A stretch of 64,000 nucleotides of DNA from Mesorhizobium sp. B2-1-1. GTDB lineage: Bacteria; Pseudomonadota; Alphaproteobacteria; Rhizobiales; Rhizobiaceae. The stretch spans positions 1,426,001-1,490,000 of the forward strand of contig NZ_CP083954.1 in the NCBI RefSeq assembly GCF_006442975.2, in the 5' to 3' direction. The stretch's first letter is position 1. Each line of letters starts with the position of its first letter. The position numbers and the translations under genes are program-made. Below are positions 9,163 to 18,461 of this stretch, in pieces. The notes beneath the pieces were generated by a model. That model did not search any database, was not told the DNA's origin, and was given only the letters and a program-made list of their open reading frames with translations.

Positions 9163-9285
9163 GCGACCCAACGGTTCGTGTCGTTTTCCAACTTTCATAA
9201 GGGTGGAAAAGGCTCTAAGACCGCCCCCGGAGAAAATCGATTGCCGGCGAAATCAGTCGTTTCGCCCGTGGAGACGTGGATAGAG

Positions 9286-10272
9286 ATGAACAAGGTCGAT
9301 CGCGACATCGCCAACCTGCCCGACACCACGGTGTCGGTGAAGGACAAATTCGGCTTCGACTCCAAGATGGTGGTGCCGGCCTATTCGGTCACCAGCGAAC
9401 ATGTGCCCGACATCGATCCCGACTATCTTTTCGACAAGGCGACGACGATGGCGATCCTCGCCGGCTTCGCCTACAACCGGCGCGTCATGGTCTCGGGCTA
9501 TCACGGCACCGGCAAATCGACCCACATCGAGCAGGTCGCGGCCCGCCTCAACTGGCCTTGCGTGCGCGTCAATCTCGACAGCCATGTCAGCCGCATCGAC
9601 CTCGTCGGCAAGGACGCGATCGTGGTCAAGGACGGCTTGCAGATCACCGAATTCCGCGACGGTATCCTGCCTTGGGCTTATCAGCACAATGTGGCGCTGT
9701 GCTTCGACGAATATGACGCCGGCCGTCCGGACGTGATGTTCGTGATCCAGCGCGTGCTGGAATCGTCGGGTCGGCTGACGCTGCTCGACCAGAGCCGCGT
9801 CATCCGTCCGCATCCGGCGTTCCGGCTGTTCTCGACCGCCAACACGGTCGGGTTGGGCGACACCACCGGCCTCTACCACGGCACCCAACAGATCAACCAG
9901 GCGCAGATGGACCGCTGGTCGATCGTCACCACGCTGAACTACCTGCCGCACGACAACGAGGTGAACATCGTGCTGGCCAAGGCCAAGCACTATCGCGACG
10001 GCAAGGGCAAGGACATCGTCAACAAGATGGTGCGCGTCGCCGACATGACGCGCTCGGCCTTCATCAATGGCGATCTGTCGACCGTGATGAGCCCGCGTAC
10101 CGTCATCACCTGGGCGGAGAATGCCGAGATCTTCGGCAATATCGGCATGGCGTTCCGGCTGACCTTCCTCAACAAATGCGACGAACTGGAGCGCTCGGTG
10201 GTGGCCGAGTTCTACCAGCGCGCCTTCGGCGAGGATCTGCCGGAGAGCGCCGCCAATGTGGTGCTGGGCTAA
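9286..10272 (+). CDS. cobS: cobaltochelatase subunit CobS
   Basis: AAA+ subunit of the aerobic cobaltochelatase CobNST, which inserts cobalt into hydrogenobyrinate a,c-diamide in cobalamin synthesis. From the ATG at 9286 it has 328 residues, the normal CobS length, and begins [19 protein letters not shown] like known CobS proteins. The longer frame from 9178 adds an unrelated leader and is not preferred. Walker A is GYHGTGKST (~71-79); the [12 protein letters not shown] segment supplies Walker B, and [11 protein letters not shown] resembles sensor 1. cobT follows after 11 bp, as expected because CobS and CobT form the chaperone complex that acts on CobN. Confidence 0.97.
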   Translation: MNKVDRDIANLPDTTVSVKDKFGFDSKMVVPAYSVTSEHVPDIDPDYLFDKATTMAILAGFAYNRRVMVSGYHGTGKSTHIEQVAARLNWPCVRVNLDSHVSRIDLVGKDAIVVKDGLQITEFRDGILPWAYQHNVALCFDEYDAGRPDVMFVIQRVLESSGRLTLLDQSRVIRPHPAFRLFSTANTVGLGDTTGLYHGTQQINQAQMDRWSIVTTLNYLPHDNEVNIVLAKAKHYRDGKGKDIVNKMVRVADMTRSAFINGDLSTVMSPRTVITWAENAEIFGNIGMAFRLTFLNKCDELERSVVAEFYQRAFGEDLPESAANVVLG

Positions 10273-10283
10273 GCAGAGCCTCG

Positions 10284-12182
10284 ATGGCGGGTCCGGGCGA
10301 CAATACGCGCAACAAGTCGAAGACGGGCTCTGAAGCCGACAGCTTCAAGCGTGCCGTCACCGTCTGCATGCGCGCCATCGCCGGCGACAAGGAGCTGGAA
10401 GTCGGCTTCGCCAAGGACCGCCCGGCGCTCGCCGGCAGCCGCGCCCGGCTGCCGGAATTGCCCAAGAAGGCGTCCAAGACCGACATAGCCATCACCCGCG
10501 GCCTCGGCGATTCCATGGCGCTCAAGCGCGCCTGCCATGACGTGCGCATCCACAGCAGACTGGCGCCGGAAGGCAAGGCGGCCCGCGCCATCTACGACGC
10601 GGTCGAGCAGGCGCGCGTCGAGGCGATCGGCAGCCGCGCCATGCAAGGGGTCGCCGACAATATAGGCTCGATGCTGGAGGACAAATACGCCAAGGCCAAT
10701 CTCGTCGACGTCAAGGACAAGGCCGACGCCCCGATCGAGGAGGCGCTGGCGCTGATGGTGCGCGAGAAGCTGACCGGCCGGCCGATCCCCAAGAGCGGCG
10801 AACGGCTGGTCGAGCTCTGGCGCCCTTGGGTCGAGGAAAAGGCCAGCGCCGACCTCGACGGGCTGTCGTCCAAGCTCGACGACCAGCAGGCCTTCGCCCG
10901 CGTCGTGCGCGATATGCTCGCCTCCATGGAAATGGCCGAGGAACTCGGCGACGATCAGGAGACCGAAGACTCAGAGGACAATGACGATAACCAGCCGCAA
11001 GGCGAGGAACAGAGCGAGGAAGGCGGCGAGGACGATTCCGGCTCCGAACAGTCGCAGTCCGAGGATGCCGAGGCTTCCGCTGACGACGAGCAGTCGGCCG
11101 AGACCGAAGCCTCCGACGCCACTGCCGACGATTTGTCCGACGATGACGATGCCGATGCCGAGACGCCCGGCGAGGCGCGCCGCAATGACAACCCTTTCAC
11201 CAACCTGCCGAAGGAGATCGATTACAAGGTCTTCACGTCAGCTTTCGACGAGACGGTGGGGGCGGAGGAGCTTTGCGAGGAAGAAGAACTCGACCGGCTG
11301 CGCGCTTTCCTCGACAAGCAACTCGCCAACCTGTCCGGCGTCGTCGGCCGGCTGGCCAACCGTTTGCAGCGCCGCCTGATGGCGCAGCAGAACCGGTCGT
11401 GGGATTTCGACCTGGAAGAGGGCTATCTCGACCCGGCACGGTTGGTGCGCGTCGTCATCGATCCGATGCAGCCGCTGTCCTTTAAGCAGGAGCGCGACAC
11501 CAAATTCCGCGACACGGTGGTGACGCTGGTGCTCGACAATTCGGGGTCCATGCGCGGCCGGCCGATCACCGTGGCCGCCACCTGCGCCGACATTCTGGCG
11601 CGCACGCTGGAACGCTGCGGCGTTTCGGTCGAGATTTTGGGCTTCACCACGCGCGCCTGGAAAGGCGGGCAGGCCCGCGAGAAGTGGCTGAAGGACGGCA
11701 AGCCGCCGAATCCGGGCCGGCTGAACGACCTGCGCCACATCATCTACAAGTCGGCCGACCATCCCTGGCGGCGGGCACGGCGCAATCTCGGACTGATGAT
11801 GCGCGAGGGCCTGCTCAAGGAAAACATCGACGGCGAGGCGCTGCTGTGGGCGCATAACCGGCTGATCGCCCGACCCGAACAGCGCAAGATCCTGATGATG
11901 ATCTCCGACGGCGCGCCGGTCGACGATTCGACACTGTCGGTCAATCCGGGCAATTATCTCGAGCGCCATCTGCGCGCCGTCATCGAGCTGATCGAGACGC
12001 GCTCGCCGGTCGAGCTGCTTGCCATCGGCATCGGCCATGACGTCACCCGCTATTACCGGCGCGCCGTCACCATTGTCGATGCCGAGGAACTGGCCGGCGC
12101 CATGACCGAGCAATTGGCTTCGCTGTTCGCCGAGGAAAGCGCACGCGATACGCGGCGCGGCGGCATGCGGCGCGCCGGATGA
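10284..12182 (+). CDS. cobT: cobaltochelatase subunit CobT
   Basis: VWA-containing subunit of the aerobic cobaltochelatase, 632 residues from the ATG at 10284, the usual length. Three parts are visible: an N-terminal helical domain ([19 protein letters not shown]), a highly acidic linker around residues 216-300 rich in Asp, Glu and Ser, and a C-terminal VWA domain with MIDAS motif DNSGS starting at D418. The MIDAS domain is thought to contact CobN in a magnesium-dependent way. It lies 11 bp after cobS and its stop overlaps the next start, so cobS, cobT and the phytase-like gene form one operon. Confidence 0.97.
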   Translation: MAGPGDNTRNKSKTGSEADSFKRAVTVCMRAIAGDKELEVGFAKDRPALAGSRARLPELPKKASKTDIAITRGLGDSMALKRACHDVRIHSRLAPEGKAARAIYDAVEQARVEAIGSRAMQGVADNIGSMLEDKYAKANLVDVKDKADAPIEEALALMVREKLTGRPIPKSGERLVELWRPWVEEKASADLDGLSSKLDDQQAFARVVRDMLASMEMAEELGDDQETEDSEDNDDNQPQGEEQSEEGGEDDSGSEQSQSEDAEASADDEQSAETEASDATADDLSDDDDADAETPGEARRNDNPFTNLPKEIDYKVFTSAFDETVGAEELCEEEELDRLRAFLDKQLANLSGVVGRLANRLQRRLMAQQNRSWDFDLEEGYLDPARLVRVVIDPMQPLSFKQERDTKFRDTVVTLVLDNSGSMRGRPITVAATCADILARTLERCGVSVEILGFTTRAWKGGQAREKWLKDGKPPNPGRLNDLRHIIYKSADHPWRRARRNLGLMMREGLLKENIDGEALLWAHNRLIARPEQRKILMMISDGAPVDDSTLSVNPGNYLERHLRAVIELIETRSPVELLAIGIGHDVTRYYRRAVTIVDAEELAGAMTEQLASLFAEESARDTRRGGMRRAG

Positions 12183-13207
12183 TCTTTTCGCACGGCGGAT
12201 TTCGACAAGCACTTTTCGCCGCCATCGCCCTGTTTGCCGGTGCAGCCCCGGTGCCATCCAGTTCGGCCGGCGCGACCTCGGTTGAACCGGTCGAGGTCTT
12301 AGCCCGCCCGATCACCGAATTCCGTATAGGCCGTGCCGACAAGCAATTCGGTCCGCTCGAATTCGTCGGCGGGCTGGAGATGACGTCGCCGTCGCGCGAT
12401 TTCGGCGCGCTGTCGGCCTTCCGTTTCCTGAAAGGCGGTCGCGACTTCGTCGGCGTCGCCGATACCGGATTCTGGTTCTTCGGCACCGTGACCCATGATG
12501 CGGACAAGCGCCCGTCAGGCATCGGGGACTTCCGCATGGAACAGATGGTCGATGCATCGGGCCAGCCGATCGACGAGAAATCGGAAGTCGATGCCGAGGG
12601 GCTTTCCGTCAAGGACGGCATTGCCACCGTGGGTTTCGAGCGCAACCATCGCGTCGCCCAGTTCAAAATTGGCCCCGACGATATGAAGGCGCCGTTCAGG
12701 CAGATGGATTTCCTGGTTCCGGCATGGGAGCTGCGCCGGAACCGAGGCTTCGAGACCGTCACCCACGCCAATGCCAATGGCCGCCACCAAGGCGGCCTGG
12801 TCGTGGTGTCGGAAAAGAGCTTGGACAAGGCCGGCAACATCTATGCCGCCATCATCGAAGGTCCGCACAAGGGCGTCTTCACCGTCAAGCGCAACGGCGA
12901 TTTCGATATCACCGATGGGGCTTTCCTGCCGGATGGCGACCTTCTGCTGCTGGAGCGCAGTTTCACGATGGCAGGAGGTCTCAAGATGCGGCTGCGGCGC
13001 ATTGATGGCGAGACCGTGGAGAAGGGCGCGGTCGCCGACGGTCCGGTGCTGCTGGAAGCCGATATGGGCTACCAGATCGACAATATGGAAGGGCTCGACG
13101 TCTGGAAGCGCGAAGACGGCGCGCTGATGGTGTCGCTGATCTCCGACGACAACCACTCGATCCTGCAGCGCAATCTCTATCTGGAATTCATTTTGCACCA
13201 GGACTGA
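12179..13207 (+). CDS. exported esterase-like activity of phytase family protein
   Basis: Protein of 342 residues with an N-terminal signal peptide ([24 protein letters not shown]) and a phytase-like beta-propeller domain (Pfam phytase-like) over the rest. Typical stretches are [28 protein letters not shown], and DNMEGLDVW near the end. Members are extracytoplasmic, but the substrate is not established and phytase activity is only a name inherited from the fold. The ATG overlaps the cobT stop (ATGA), indicating translational coupling although no cobalamin role is known for it. Confidence 0.85.
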   Translation: MIFSHGGFRQALFAAIALFAGAAPVPSSSAGATSVEPVEVLARPITEFRIGRADKQFGPLEFVGGLEMTSPSRDFGALSAFRFLKGGRDFVGVADTGFWFFGTVTHDADKRPSGIGDFRMEQMVDASGQPIDEKSEVDAEGLSVKDGIATVGFERNHRVAQFKIGPDDMKAPFRQMDFLVPAWELRRNRGFETVTHANANGRHQGGLVVVSEKSLDKAGNIYAAIIEGPHKGVFTVKRNGDFDITDGAFLPDGDLLLLERSFTMAGGLKMRLRRIDGETVEKGAVADGPVLLEADMGYQIDNMEGLDVWKREDGALMVSLISDDNHSILQRNLYLEFILHQD

Positions 13208-13294
13208 TTTGGCGCTCCAACTGCGAAGCTGAAGTTGAAGGTATTCAACGCCGGCTTCGATTTGGTCGGCTATTCATCAAATGACGGCGTCCGC

Positions 13295-13975
13295 TCAGGG
13301 TCGCGAGCCGTTGGTGGCGATCCAGATGACATGACGCGCGCCGCGCTTGCCGTTGGCGCGCGTGCTCACCTCCTCGACCGCGAAACCTGCCTGCTTCAGC
13401 CGCCGGGTGAAGCCGCTGTCCGGCCCTTGCGACCACACGGCAAGCACGCCGCCGGGCTTCAGTGCGGTGCGCGCTGCCGCCAGACCCTGCAGGCTGTACA
13501 GCGCGTCGTTGGATTTGTGAACGATGCCGTCCGGGCCGTTGTCGACATCGAGCAGGATGGCGTCCCAGACCGCGGGCCGGGATCTTATAAACTGCCCGAC
13601 ATCGGCCTCCCGGACGATGACGCGCGGATCGTCGAGACAGCCACCAAACAGTTCGGCCATCGGCCCTCGCGCCCACGCGATGACCGCCGGCACCAACTCC
13701 GCGACAGTGATTTCGGCATTCTCGCCCAACTCGGCGAGAGCGGCGCGCAGCGTAAAACCCATGCCAAGCCCGCCGATCAGCATTCTCGGCTGTCTGCGGC
13801 CGGCGATCCTCCGACAGGAGAGCCTGGCCAACGCTTCTTCCGAGCCGCTGAGGCGGCTGTTCATCAACTCGTTGGTGCCCAGCATGATCGAGAATTCGGA
13901 ACCGCGCCGCTTGAGCCGAAGCTCCTGCGCGCCATCCGGGGTTTTCGCGGAGTCCAGCTGGATCCAGGGAATCAC
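13295..13975 (-). CDS. spermidine synthase-like methyltransferase-fold protein
   Basis: Protein of 226 residues with a Rossmann SAM-binding fold of the spermidine-synthase-like group. The nucleotide motif LIGGLGMGFTLRAAL, the acidic loop AELVPAVIAWA, and the DAILLDVDNGPDG segment with LKPGGVLAVWS are visible. It is shorter than bona fide SpeE and lacks the N-terminal tetramerisation beta-hairpin domain, so polyamine synthesis is doubtful. It is better called a spermidine-synthase-like protein of unknown product. It follows the queuosine transporter by 3 bp on the same strand and is probably co-transcribed with it. Confidence 0.75.
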   Translation of the reverse strand: MIPWIQLDSAKTPDGAQELRLKRRGSEFSIMLGTNELMNSRLSGSEEALARLSCRRIAGRRQPRMLIGGLGMGFTLRAALAELGENAEITVAELVPAVIAWARGPMAELFGGCLDDPRVIVREADVGQFIRSRPAVWDAILLDVDNGPDGIVHKSNDALYSLQGLAAARTALKPGGVLAVWSQGPDSGFTRRLKQAGFAVEEVSTRANGKRGARHVIWIATNGSRP

Positions 13976-13978
13976 GGC

Positions 13979-14662
13979 CTAGACCGCAGCAACAGCCGGC
14001 TGGCTCCAGCGGGCGGCGAGCAGCCGATAGGGGATCAGTGCCACGACGGCGATGATCAGCTTCACGCTGAGGTCGCCAAGCGCCCAAGAGAACCAACGCA
14101 TGGCCTCGACCGGCAGCACGCCCATCAGCGGCGCCGTTTCCAGCGCAAAACTGTCGCTTGGGCCAACGAAGGCGAAAGCCGCGGAGAAAGCGACGCTGAA
14201 GAACACGACGGTGTCGAACACCGAGCCGACCAGCGTGCCGACGATCGGCGCCCGCCACCAGCTCTGTCGGCGCAGACGGTTGAACACGGTCACGTCTAGC
14301 AATTGCGCGGTGAGGAAGGCCGCGCCGGACGCCGCCGCGATGCGCACCAGCCGGTCGGCGGCGGTCTCGAACTCGATGAAACCATGGCGGAACAGGAAGG
14401 GCGGCACGAGGACCGAGCAGACCACCGCCGTCATGAAGCCGACAAAGACGATCCGGCGCGCCACGGCAGGCCCGTAGCGGCGGTTGGCAAGGTCCGTGAC
14501 CAGAAAGGAGAACGGGTAGGTGAACGCGCCCCAGGTGAGCAGGTCGGCCAGCGACAAGCCGCCGATCCGACCCTGCATCGGGAACTGCACGAGGATATTC
14601 GATGCCACGACGACAAGCGCCATGGCGGCCACGAAGGGCAGGTATCGCGAGAAGGAAGTCAT
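13979..14662 (-). CDS. queuosine precursor transporter (YhhQ/VUT family)
   Basis: Membrane protein of 227 residues with about six hydrophobic segments. It belongs to the vitamin-uptake-like/YhhQ family that imports queuosine precursors (preQ0/preQ1). Family marks include NILVQFPM near the N-terminus, FTYPFSFLVTDLANRRYG, and the late GVLPVEAMRWFSWALGDLSVK segment. It is transcribed from the 14663-14825 region. No preQ1 riboswitch-like structure could be recognised there. The spermidine-synthase-like gene follows 3 bp downstream. Confidence 0.88.
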   Translation of the reverse strand: MTSFSRYLPFVAAMALVVVASNILVQFPMQGRIGGLSLADLLTWGAFTYPFSFLVTDLANRRYGPAVARRIVFVGFMTAVVCSVLVPPFLFRHGFIEFETAADRLVRIAAASGAAFLTAQLLDVTVFNRLRRQSWWRAPIVGTLVGSVFDTVVFFSVAFSAAFAFVGPSDSFALETAPLMGVLPVEAMRWFSWALGDLSVKLIIAVVALIPYRLLAARWSQPAVAAV

Positions 14663-14777
14663 TTTTTTATCCTGGGTAATGGAACCAGCGGAGCGTCATG
14701 CCGAAACCGGATCGCGCTCGCTTTGTTCGAGCATCGGATTTCCGAAACCGCCTTGCGGACGGCGACCCGATGTCCAA

Positions 14778-14796
14778 GGCCAACAAGAGGTTGGCC
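14778..14796 (-). terminator. hairpin downstream of rpmB, possible terminator
   Basis: A perfect 7-bp inverted repeat (GGCCAAC and GTTGGCC around a 5-nt loop) lies 30 nt past the rpmB stop codon. There is no T tract after it on the minus strand, so it may be a weak or factor-dependent terminator or simply a 3' stabilising hairpin. Confidence 0.35.
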
Positions 14797-14825
14797 AGGG
14801 CGGTTGTCCCCCGCCTGAAGGCAGT

Positions 14826-15122
14826 TTACGCGGCAGCCTGCTCGGCGAGCTTCTTGGCGATCTGCTTCTTCAAGAGGCGCGCGCGCTGCGACAGCTCCTT
14901 GACGTCAGCCTTGGCCAGGAAGGCGTCGAGACCGCCGCGATGCTCGACCGAACGCAGCGCGTTGGCGGAAATGCGCAGGCGCACATTCTGGTTCAGCGCT
15001 TCCGAAATCAGCGTCACATTGACGAGGTTCGGCAGGAAGCGACGCTTGGTCTTGTTGTTGGCGTGGCTCACATTGTTGCCGGTCTGGACTGCCTTGGCAG
15101 TGAGTTCGCAGGTGCGGGACAT
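14826..15122 (-). CDS. rpmB: 50S ribosomal protein L28
   Basis: Ribosomal protein L28 of 98 residues starting [20 protein letters not shown], the standard alphaproteobacterial form. It has the conserved [17 protein letters not shown] block and [22 protein letters not shown]. The ATG at 15122 is used; the longer reading from 15197 is an upstream extension not seen in L28. A good sigma-70 type promoter lies at 15223-15251. An insertion sequence sits immediately beyond it, leaving the promoter intact. Confidence 0.97.
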   Translation of the reverse strand: MSRTCELTAKAVQTGNNVSHANNKTKRRFLPNLVNVTLISEALNQNVRLRISANALRSVEHRGGLDAFLAKADVKELSQRARLLKKQIAKKLAEQAAA

Positions 15123-15222
15123 GGTTCTAACCTTCAGTTCTCTCGGGGACCTGCCAAACCTTCGTGCCCACGCCGGGTGGCGCGCGGTTCTGGTCAAGCG
15201 GCCTTATGGAAAAAGTTGGCGT

Positions 15223-15251
15223 TCCATAGTTGCATTTCGCCCATGCGTCAA
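15223..15251 (-). promoter_or_regulatory. rpmB promoter
   Basis: On the minus strand TTGACG (15251-15246), a 17-bp spacer and TATGGA (15228-15223) form a near-consensus housekeeping promoter about 100 bp upstream of the rpmB start. The first base of its -35 box is also the first base of the 18-bp repeat that flanks the insertion sequence. Confidence 0.65.
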
Positions 15252-15268
15252 GCTCCAGCCTGGGCCCA
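15251..15268 (+). repeat. 18-bp direct repeat, left flank of insertion sequence
   Basis: The sequence agctccagcctgggccca is repeated exactly at 16607-16624 on the other side of the element. It is either an unusually long target-site duplication or a pre-existing repeat. Confidence 0.85.
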
Positions 15269-16606
15269 TGTCGTAAGCACATGAGTTGTCCGGATTAGGT
15301 AGCACGTGAGTTGTCCGGTTTTATCGCCAGCGGATGGAGGCTGGGGATGAAGCGGACGGCATGGCTACAGGACCGGAGAATGCAGAAGTTTCGAGACGTA
15401 TTGAGCCGCTGGAATGGTGGCGATCTTTCGATGATGGAGGCAGGCGAGTTGCTTGGCATGTCGGAGCGGCAATTCCGACGCTACCGCGACCGGTACGAAG
15501 AGGCTGGGGAAGCAGGGTTGCTGGATCGGCGCTTGGGCAAGCTTTCGACGCGTCGGGTGCCGGCGGAAGCGATTGAGGAGATGCTGGAGCTTTACCGTCA
15601 TCGCTACCTCGGCTGGAATGTGAAGCATTTCCACGAGCACCTGCTGCGCGATCACCATTTCAGCTGGGGCTACACCTTCATCAAGACGCAGCTCCACGCG
15701 GCGGGCCTTGTGGAACGGGCCAAGCGGCGCGGTGCTCACCGGCGCAAGCGGGAGAGGAAGCCTTGCGAGGGGATGATGCTGCATCAGGATGGCAGCCGTC
15801 ATCGATGGCTGGTGGGTGAGCCGATGCTGGACCTGATCGTGACGATGGACGATGCGACGAGCACGATCTATTCGGCCTTCCTGATCGAGGAGGAAGGCAC
15901 GGCGTCGAGCTTTCAGGGCCTTCTGGAGACATTCGTCGCCAAGGGATTGCCATCGAGCCTCTACAGCGATCGCGGCAGCCACTATTTCGTGACGCTGAAG
16001 GCCGGCGAGGCGGTCGACAAAAGCCGGCTGACCCAGGTCGGCCGGGCGCTCGAGCGGCTGGGTATCGAACATATTCCAGCCTATTCCCCTGAAGCGCGAG
16101 GCCGCTCGGAGCGGATGTTCTCCACCTTGCAGGATCGGCTGCCGAGAGAGCTGGCGCTGGCCGGAATTGCCGACATCGAGGCCGCCAACCGGTTCATCGC
16201 ACAGACCTACCTACCAGCTCACAATGCCCGCTTCGCCAGGCCGGCCGCGGTCGAGGACAGCGCCTTTGTCGCCGCAGACCCGCAACAACTGGCCCAGATC
16301 CTGTGCATCGAGGAGGAGCGCGTCGTTGCCCGCGACAACACGGTCGCCTTCGCGCGGCTGCGATTGCAGCTGCCGCAGAGCCCGATCCGGCATCACTTCG
16401 TCAAAGCCACCGTCAAGGTCAGGCACTACCCGGATGGAACCCTGGCGATCTTTCACGGGCCGCGCCGCATCGCTCGCTACAGCTCTGACGGCGCCGCAAT
16501 CGAAGACACTTGCCCCATCAGGCAAGCCGCGTGAACCGCTTCGACGCCAAAACAGAAGCGGACAGATCATGTGCTACCAAACCGGACAACTTGATTAGCT
16601 ACCGAC
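15269..16606 (+). mobile_element. ISNCY-like insertion sequence with terminal inverted repeats
   Basis: An element of about 1.34 kb with one transposase gene. The imperfect terminal inverted repeats are at 15284-15322 and 16553-16591. Each contains two TTGTCCG-type motifs separated by GGTAGCAC, which look like paired transposase-binding sites. It is flanked directly by 18-bp direct repeats. The transposase frame is intact, so the element may be active. Exact outer ends are uncertain by about 10 bp. Confidence 0.85.
15347..16534 (+). CDS. transposase, ISNCY family (DDE, integrase core)
   Basis: DDE transposase of 395 residues from the ATG at 15347, which has GGAGG 6 nt upstream. The N-terminus holds a helix-turn-helix (SMMEAGELLGMSERQFRRYRD) followed by a second HTH-like region. 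The integrase core carries D in MMLHQDGSRH, D in LYSDRGSHY and E in SPEARGRSERMF, consistent with a DDE triad. The C-terminal part is a basic region (VKATVKVRHYPDG) common in this group. It is complete, without frameshift. IS481-like elements are the nearest alternative family. Confidence 0.9.
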   Translation: MKRTAWLQDRRMQKFRDVLSRWNGGDLSMMEAGELLGMSERQFRRYRDRYEEAGEAGLLDRRLGKLSTRRVPAEAIEEMLELYRHRYLGWNVKHFHEHLLRDHHFSWGYTFIKTQLHAAGLVERAKRRGAHRRKRERKPCEGMMLHQDGSRHRWLVGEPMLDLIVTMDDATSTIYSAFLIEEEGTASSFQGLLETFVAKGLPSSLYSDRGSHYFVTLKAGEAVDKSRLTQVGRALERLGIEHIPAYSPEARGRSERMFSTLQDRLPRELALAGIADIEAANRFIAQTYLPAHNARFARPAAVEDSAFVAADPQQLAQILCIEEERVVARDNTVAFARLRLQLPQSPIRHHFVKATVKVRHYPDGTLAIFHGPRRIARYSSDGAAIEDTCPIRQAA

Positions 16607-16624
16607 AGCTCCAGCCTGGGCCCA
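16607..16624 (+). repeat. 18-bp direct repeat, right flank of insertion sequence
   Basis: Exact copy of 15251-15268. The 106 bp from here to the next start codon look like the native upstream region of the DUF3108 gene; no clear promoter was assigned. Confidence 0.85.
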
Positions 16625-16730
16625 GCGGCATTTCATACTAAGGCCGGAATTCGTCGTATAAGCGGTTCCATAGGGACATGCCAGACCGGAGTTGTCCGCC
16701 TCCGGTTGAAATCAAGGATCCGATCGCGCC

Positions 16731-17519
16731 ATGCTTCGCTTGCCCCATGCCCTTGCCGCCGCGCTGGCCGTCGCCTTGCCGTCGGCCGCGACGGCCGCCT
16801 CGCCGCAGTCCTTCAGGGGCGAATACACAGTGTCGTTTCTCGGCCTTTCTATCGCGAAATCAAGCTTTTCAAGCCATTATGAGAACGGCGTCTACTCGAT
16901 CGACGGCAGCGTTTCCGCGGCTGGTCTCGCCAAGCTGTTCGATGACACGCGCGGCACGATCTCGTCCAAGGGTACGATTTCGGGCCAGAAGATGGTGCCG
17001 CAGGCGTTCCGCGCGGACTACACTTCCGGCAAGAAAGCCTCCGCCATCGACATTCGTTTTGCCAATGGCAACGTCATCTCGACGACGGTCGTTCCCGCGC
17101 CGGAAAAGCGCGATCCCGACAGTTGGGTGCCGCTTGGCGCCGGCGACCTGGCATCGGTGCTCGATCCGATGGCGGCAACCGTCATCCATGCCGGCAGCCT
17201 CGACAAGGTCTGCGGCCGCACCGTGAGGCTGTATGACGGCGAGATGCGCGCCAACCTGACGCTGAGCTACGCTTCAAAAGGGTCGATCTCGGTGCCCGGC
17301 TACAAGGGCGACACGGTCACATGCCGGATGGGTTTCGAGCCGGTGGCGGGCTACCGCAAGGGCCGCAAGGCGCTCAACTACCTCAAGAACAAAAGCCGCA
17401 TAATGGTGACATTTGCGCCGCTCGGCCAAACCGGGGTATATGCGCCGATCCGCGCGACGGTCGGGACGCAGATCGGCACCTTGACCATCAGCGCCAGGCG
17501 TTTCGAAGCAATACAATAA
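16731..17519 (+). CDS. DUF3108 domain-containing exported protein
   Basis: Protein of 262 residues with a signal peptide (LPHALAAALAVALPSAATA, cleavage near residue 23) and a DUF3108 domain covering the mature part. Typical segments are GEYTVSFLGLSIAKSSF, GLAKLFDDTRG, and the terminal GTLTISARRF. DUF3108 proteins are periplasmic and of unknown function. The gene points away from rpmB, and the insertion sequence now separates the two. Its start codon is 106 bp from the right repeat of the element, so its own promoter may survive. Confidence 0.85.
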   Translation: MLRLPHALAAALAVALPSAATAASPQSFRGEYTVSFLGLSIAKSSFSSHYENGVYSIDGSVSAAGLAKLFDDTRGTISSKGTISGQKMVPQAFRADYTSGKKASAIDIRFANGNVISTTVVPAPEKRDPDSWVPLGAGDLASVLDPMAATVIHAGSLDKVCGRTVRLYDGEMRANLTLSYASKGSISVPGYKGDTVTCRMGFEPVAGYRKGRKALNYLKNKSRIMVTFAPLGQTGVYAPIRATVGTQIGTLTISARRFEAIQ

Positions 17520-17546
17520 GGCGCCACGCGCGCCGCTGGAGACAGA

Positions 17547-18461
17547 ATGGGGCGCGCGACACTGATCGGCTTTTCGGCCGTCGCCATGTGGGCACTGCTG
17601 GCGTTGCTTACGGACGCATCCGGCAAGGTGCCGCCGTTCCTCTTGTCGGCGATCACCTTCTCGATCGGCACCGGGGTGGGGCTTTTCGCGCGCCTTTTCA
17701 TGCCGGCCGCGGATAAAAGCCAGAGGATACCTCGCCAGGTCTGGGTGATCGGCATTGCCGGCCTTTTCGGCTACCACTTTTTCTACTTCACCGCGCTGCG
17801 CAACGCGCCGGCGGTGGAGGCCAGTCTGATCGCCTATCTGTGGCCGCTGCTGATCGTGCTCGGCTCGGCGCTGATGCCGGGCGAGCGGCTGGCCTGGAAC
17901 CATATCGTGGGCGCGCTGCTTGGCCTTGCCGGCACCGTGCTCATCGTCACCAAGGGCGGCGGCCTCGCCTTCGACGCGCGCTATGCCTTCGGCTACGCCA
18001 TGGCTGCCGTCTGCGCCGTGCTGTGGTCGTCCTACTCGCTCCTGTCGCGGCGTTTCCCGTCAGTGCCGACCAGCATCGTCACTTGGTTCTGCGCGGCGAC
18101 CGCGCTGTTGTCGCTTGCCTGCCATCTGGCGCTGGAAGAGACGGTGCTGCCCGCGAGTGCCGGGCAATGGCTTGCCGTGCTCGGGCTCGGCCTGATGCCA
18201 GTGGGGGCAGCCTTCTATGCCTGGGATGTCGGCGTCAAGCGCGGCAACATCCAGGTGCTGGGCGCGGCAAGCTATGCCGCGCCGCTCCTGTCGACGCTGG
18301 TGTTGATCGCGGCCGGCGTCGCCGAACCGTCGCTGCGCATCCTCGCCGCTTGCGTGCTCATCACCGGCGGCGCTGCCCTGGCGGCAAAATCGCTGTTCCT
18401 GCGCAAGCCTGCGGCTGCCGAAGGCGGAGCCGGGGCATCCGAAGGCGGAGCCCGGGCATGA
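17547..18461 (+). CDS. EamA/DMT family transporter, YddG-like aromatic amino acid exporter
   Basis: Integral membrane protein of 304 residues with ten hydrophobic segments arranged as two EamA repeats. The AMWALLALLTDASGKVPPF start and HFFYFTALRNAPAVEASLIAYLWPLLIVL region resemble YddG, which exports aromatic amino acids, so that substrate is plausible but unproven. The C-terminal cytoplasmic tail contains a doubled EGGAGAS/EGGARA element encoded by a 21-bp tandem duplication ending at the stop. The stop overlaps the start of the next gene (ATGA). Confidence 0.82.
   Translation: MGRATLIGFSAVAMWALLALLTDASGKVPPFLLSAITFSIGTGVGLFARLFMPAADKSQRIPRQVWVIGIAGLFGYHFFYFTALRNAPAVEASLIAYLWPLLIVLGSALMPGERLAWNHIVGALLGLAGTVLIVTKGGGLAFDARYAFGYAMAAVCAVLWSSYSLLSRRFPSVPTSIVTWFCAATALLSLACHLALEETVLPASAGQWLAVLGLGLMPVGAAFYAWDVGVKRGNIQVLGAASYAAPLLSTLVLIAAGVAEPSLRILAACVLITGGAALAAKSLFLRKPAAAEGGAGASEGGARA
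18420..18461 (+). repeat. 21-bp tandem duplication at transporter/YhhN junction
   Basis: Units 18420-18440 and 18441-18461 share the core gaaggcggagcc and differ at a few positions. The second unit carries the ATGA that serves both as stop of the exporter and start of the next gene. Confidence 0.8.

Noticed and set aside
10176..10283. Longer CobT reading frame starting inside cobS
   Set aside because: The extra residues are out of frame with cobS and do not resemble CobT. The ATG at 10284 gives the standard length.
14663..14825. Search for a preQ1 riboswitch upstream of the queuosine transporter
   Set aside because: No convincing C-rich pseudoknot or A-rich tail could be matched; a covariance-model search would be needed.
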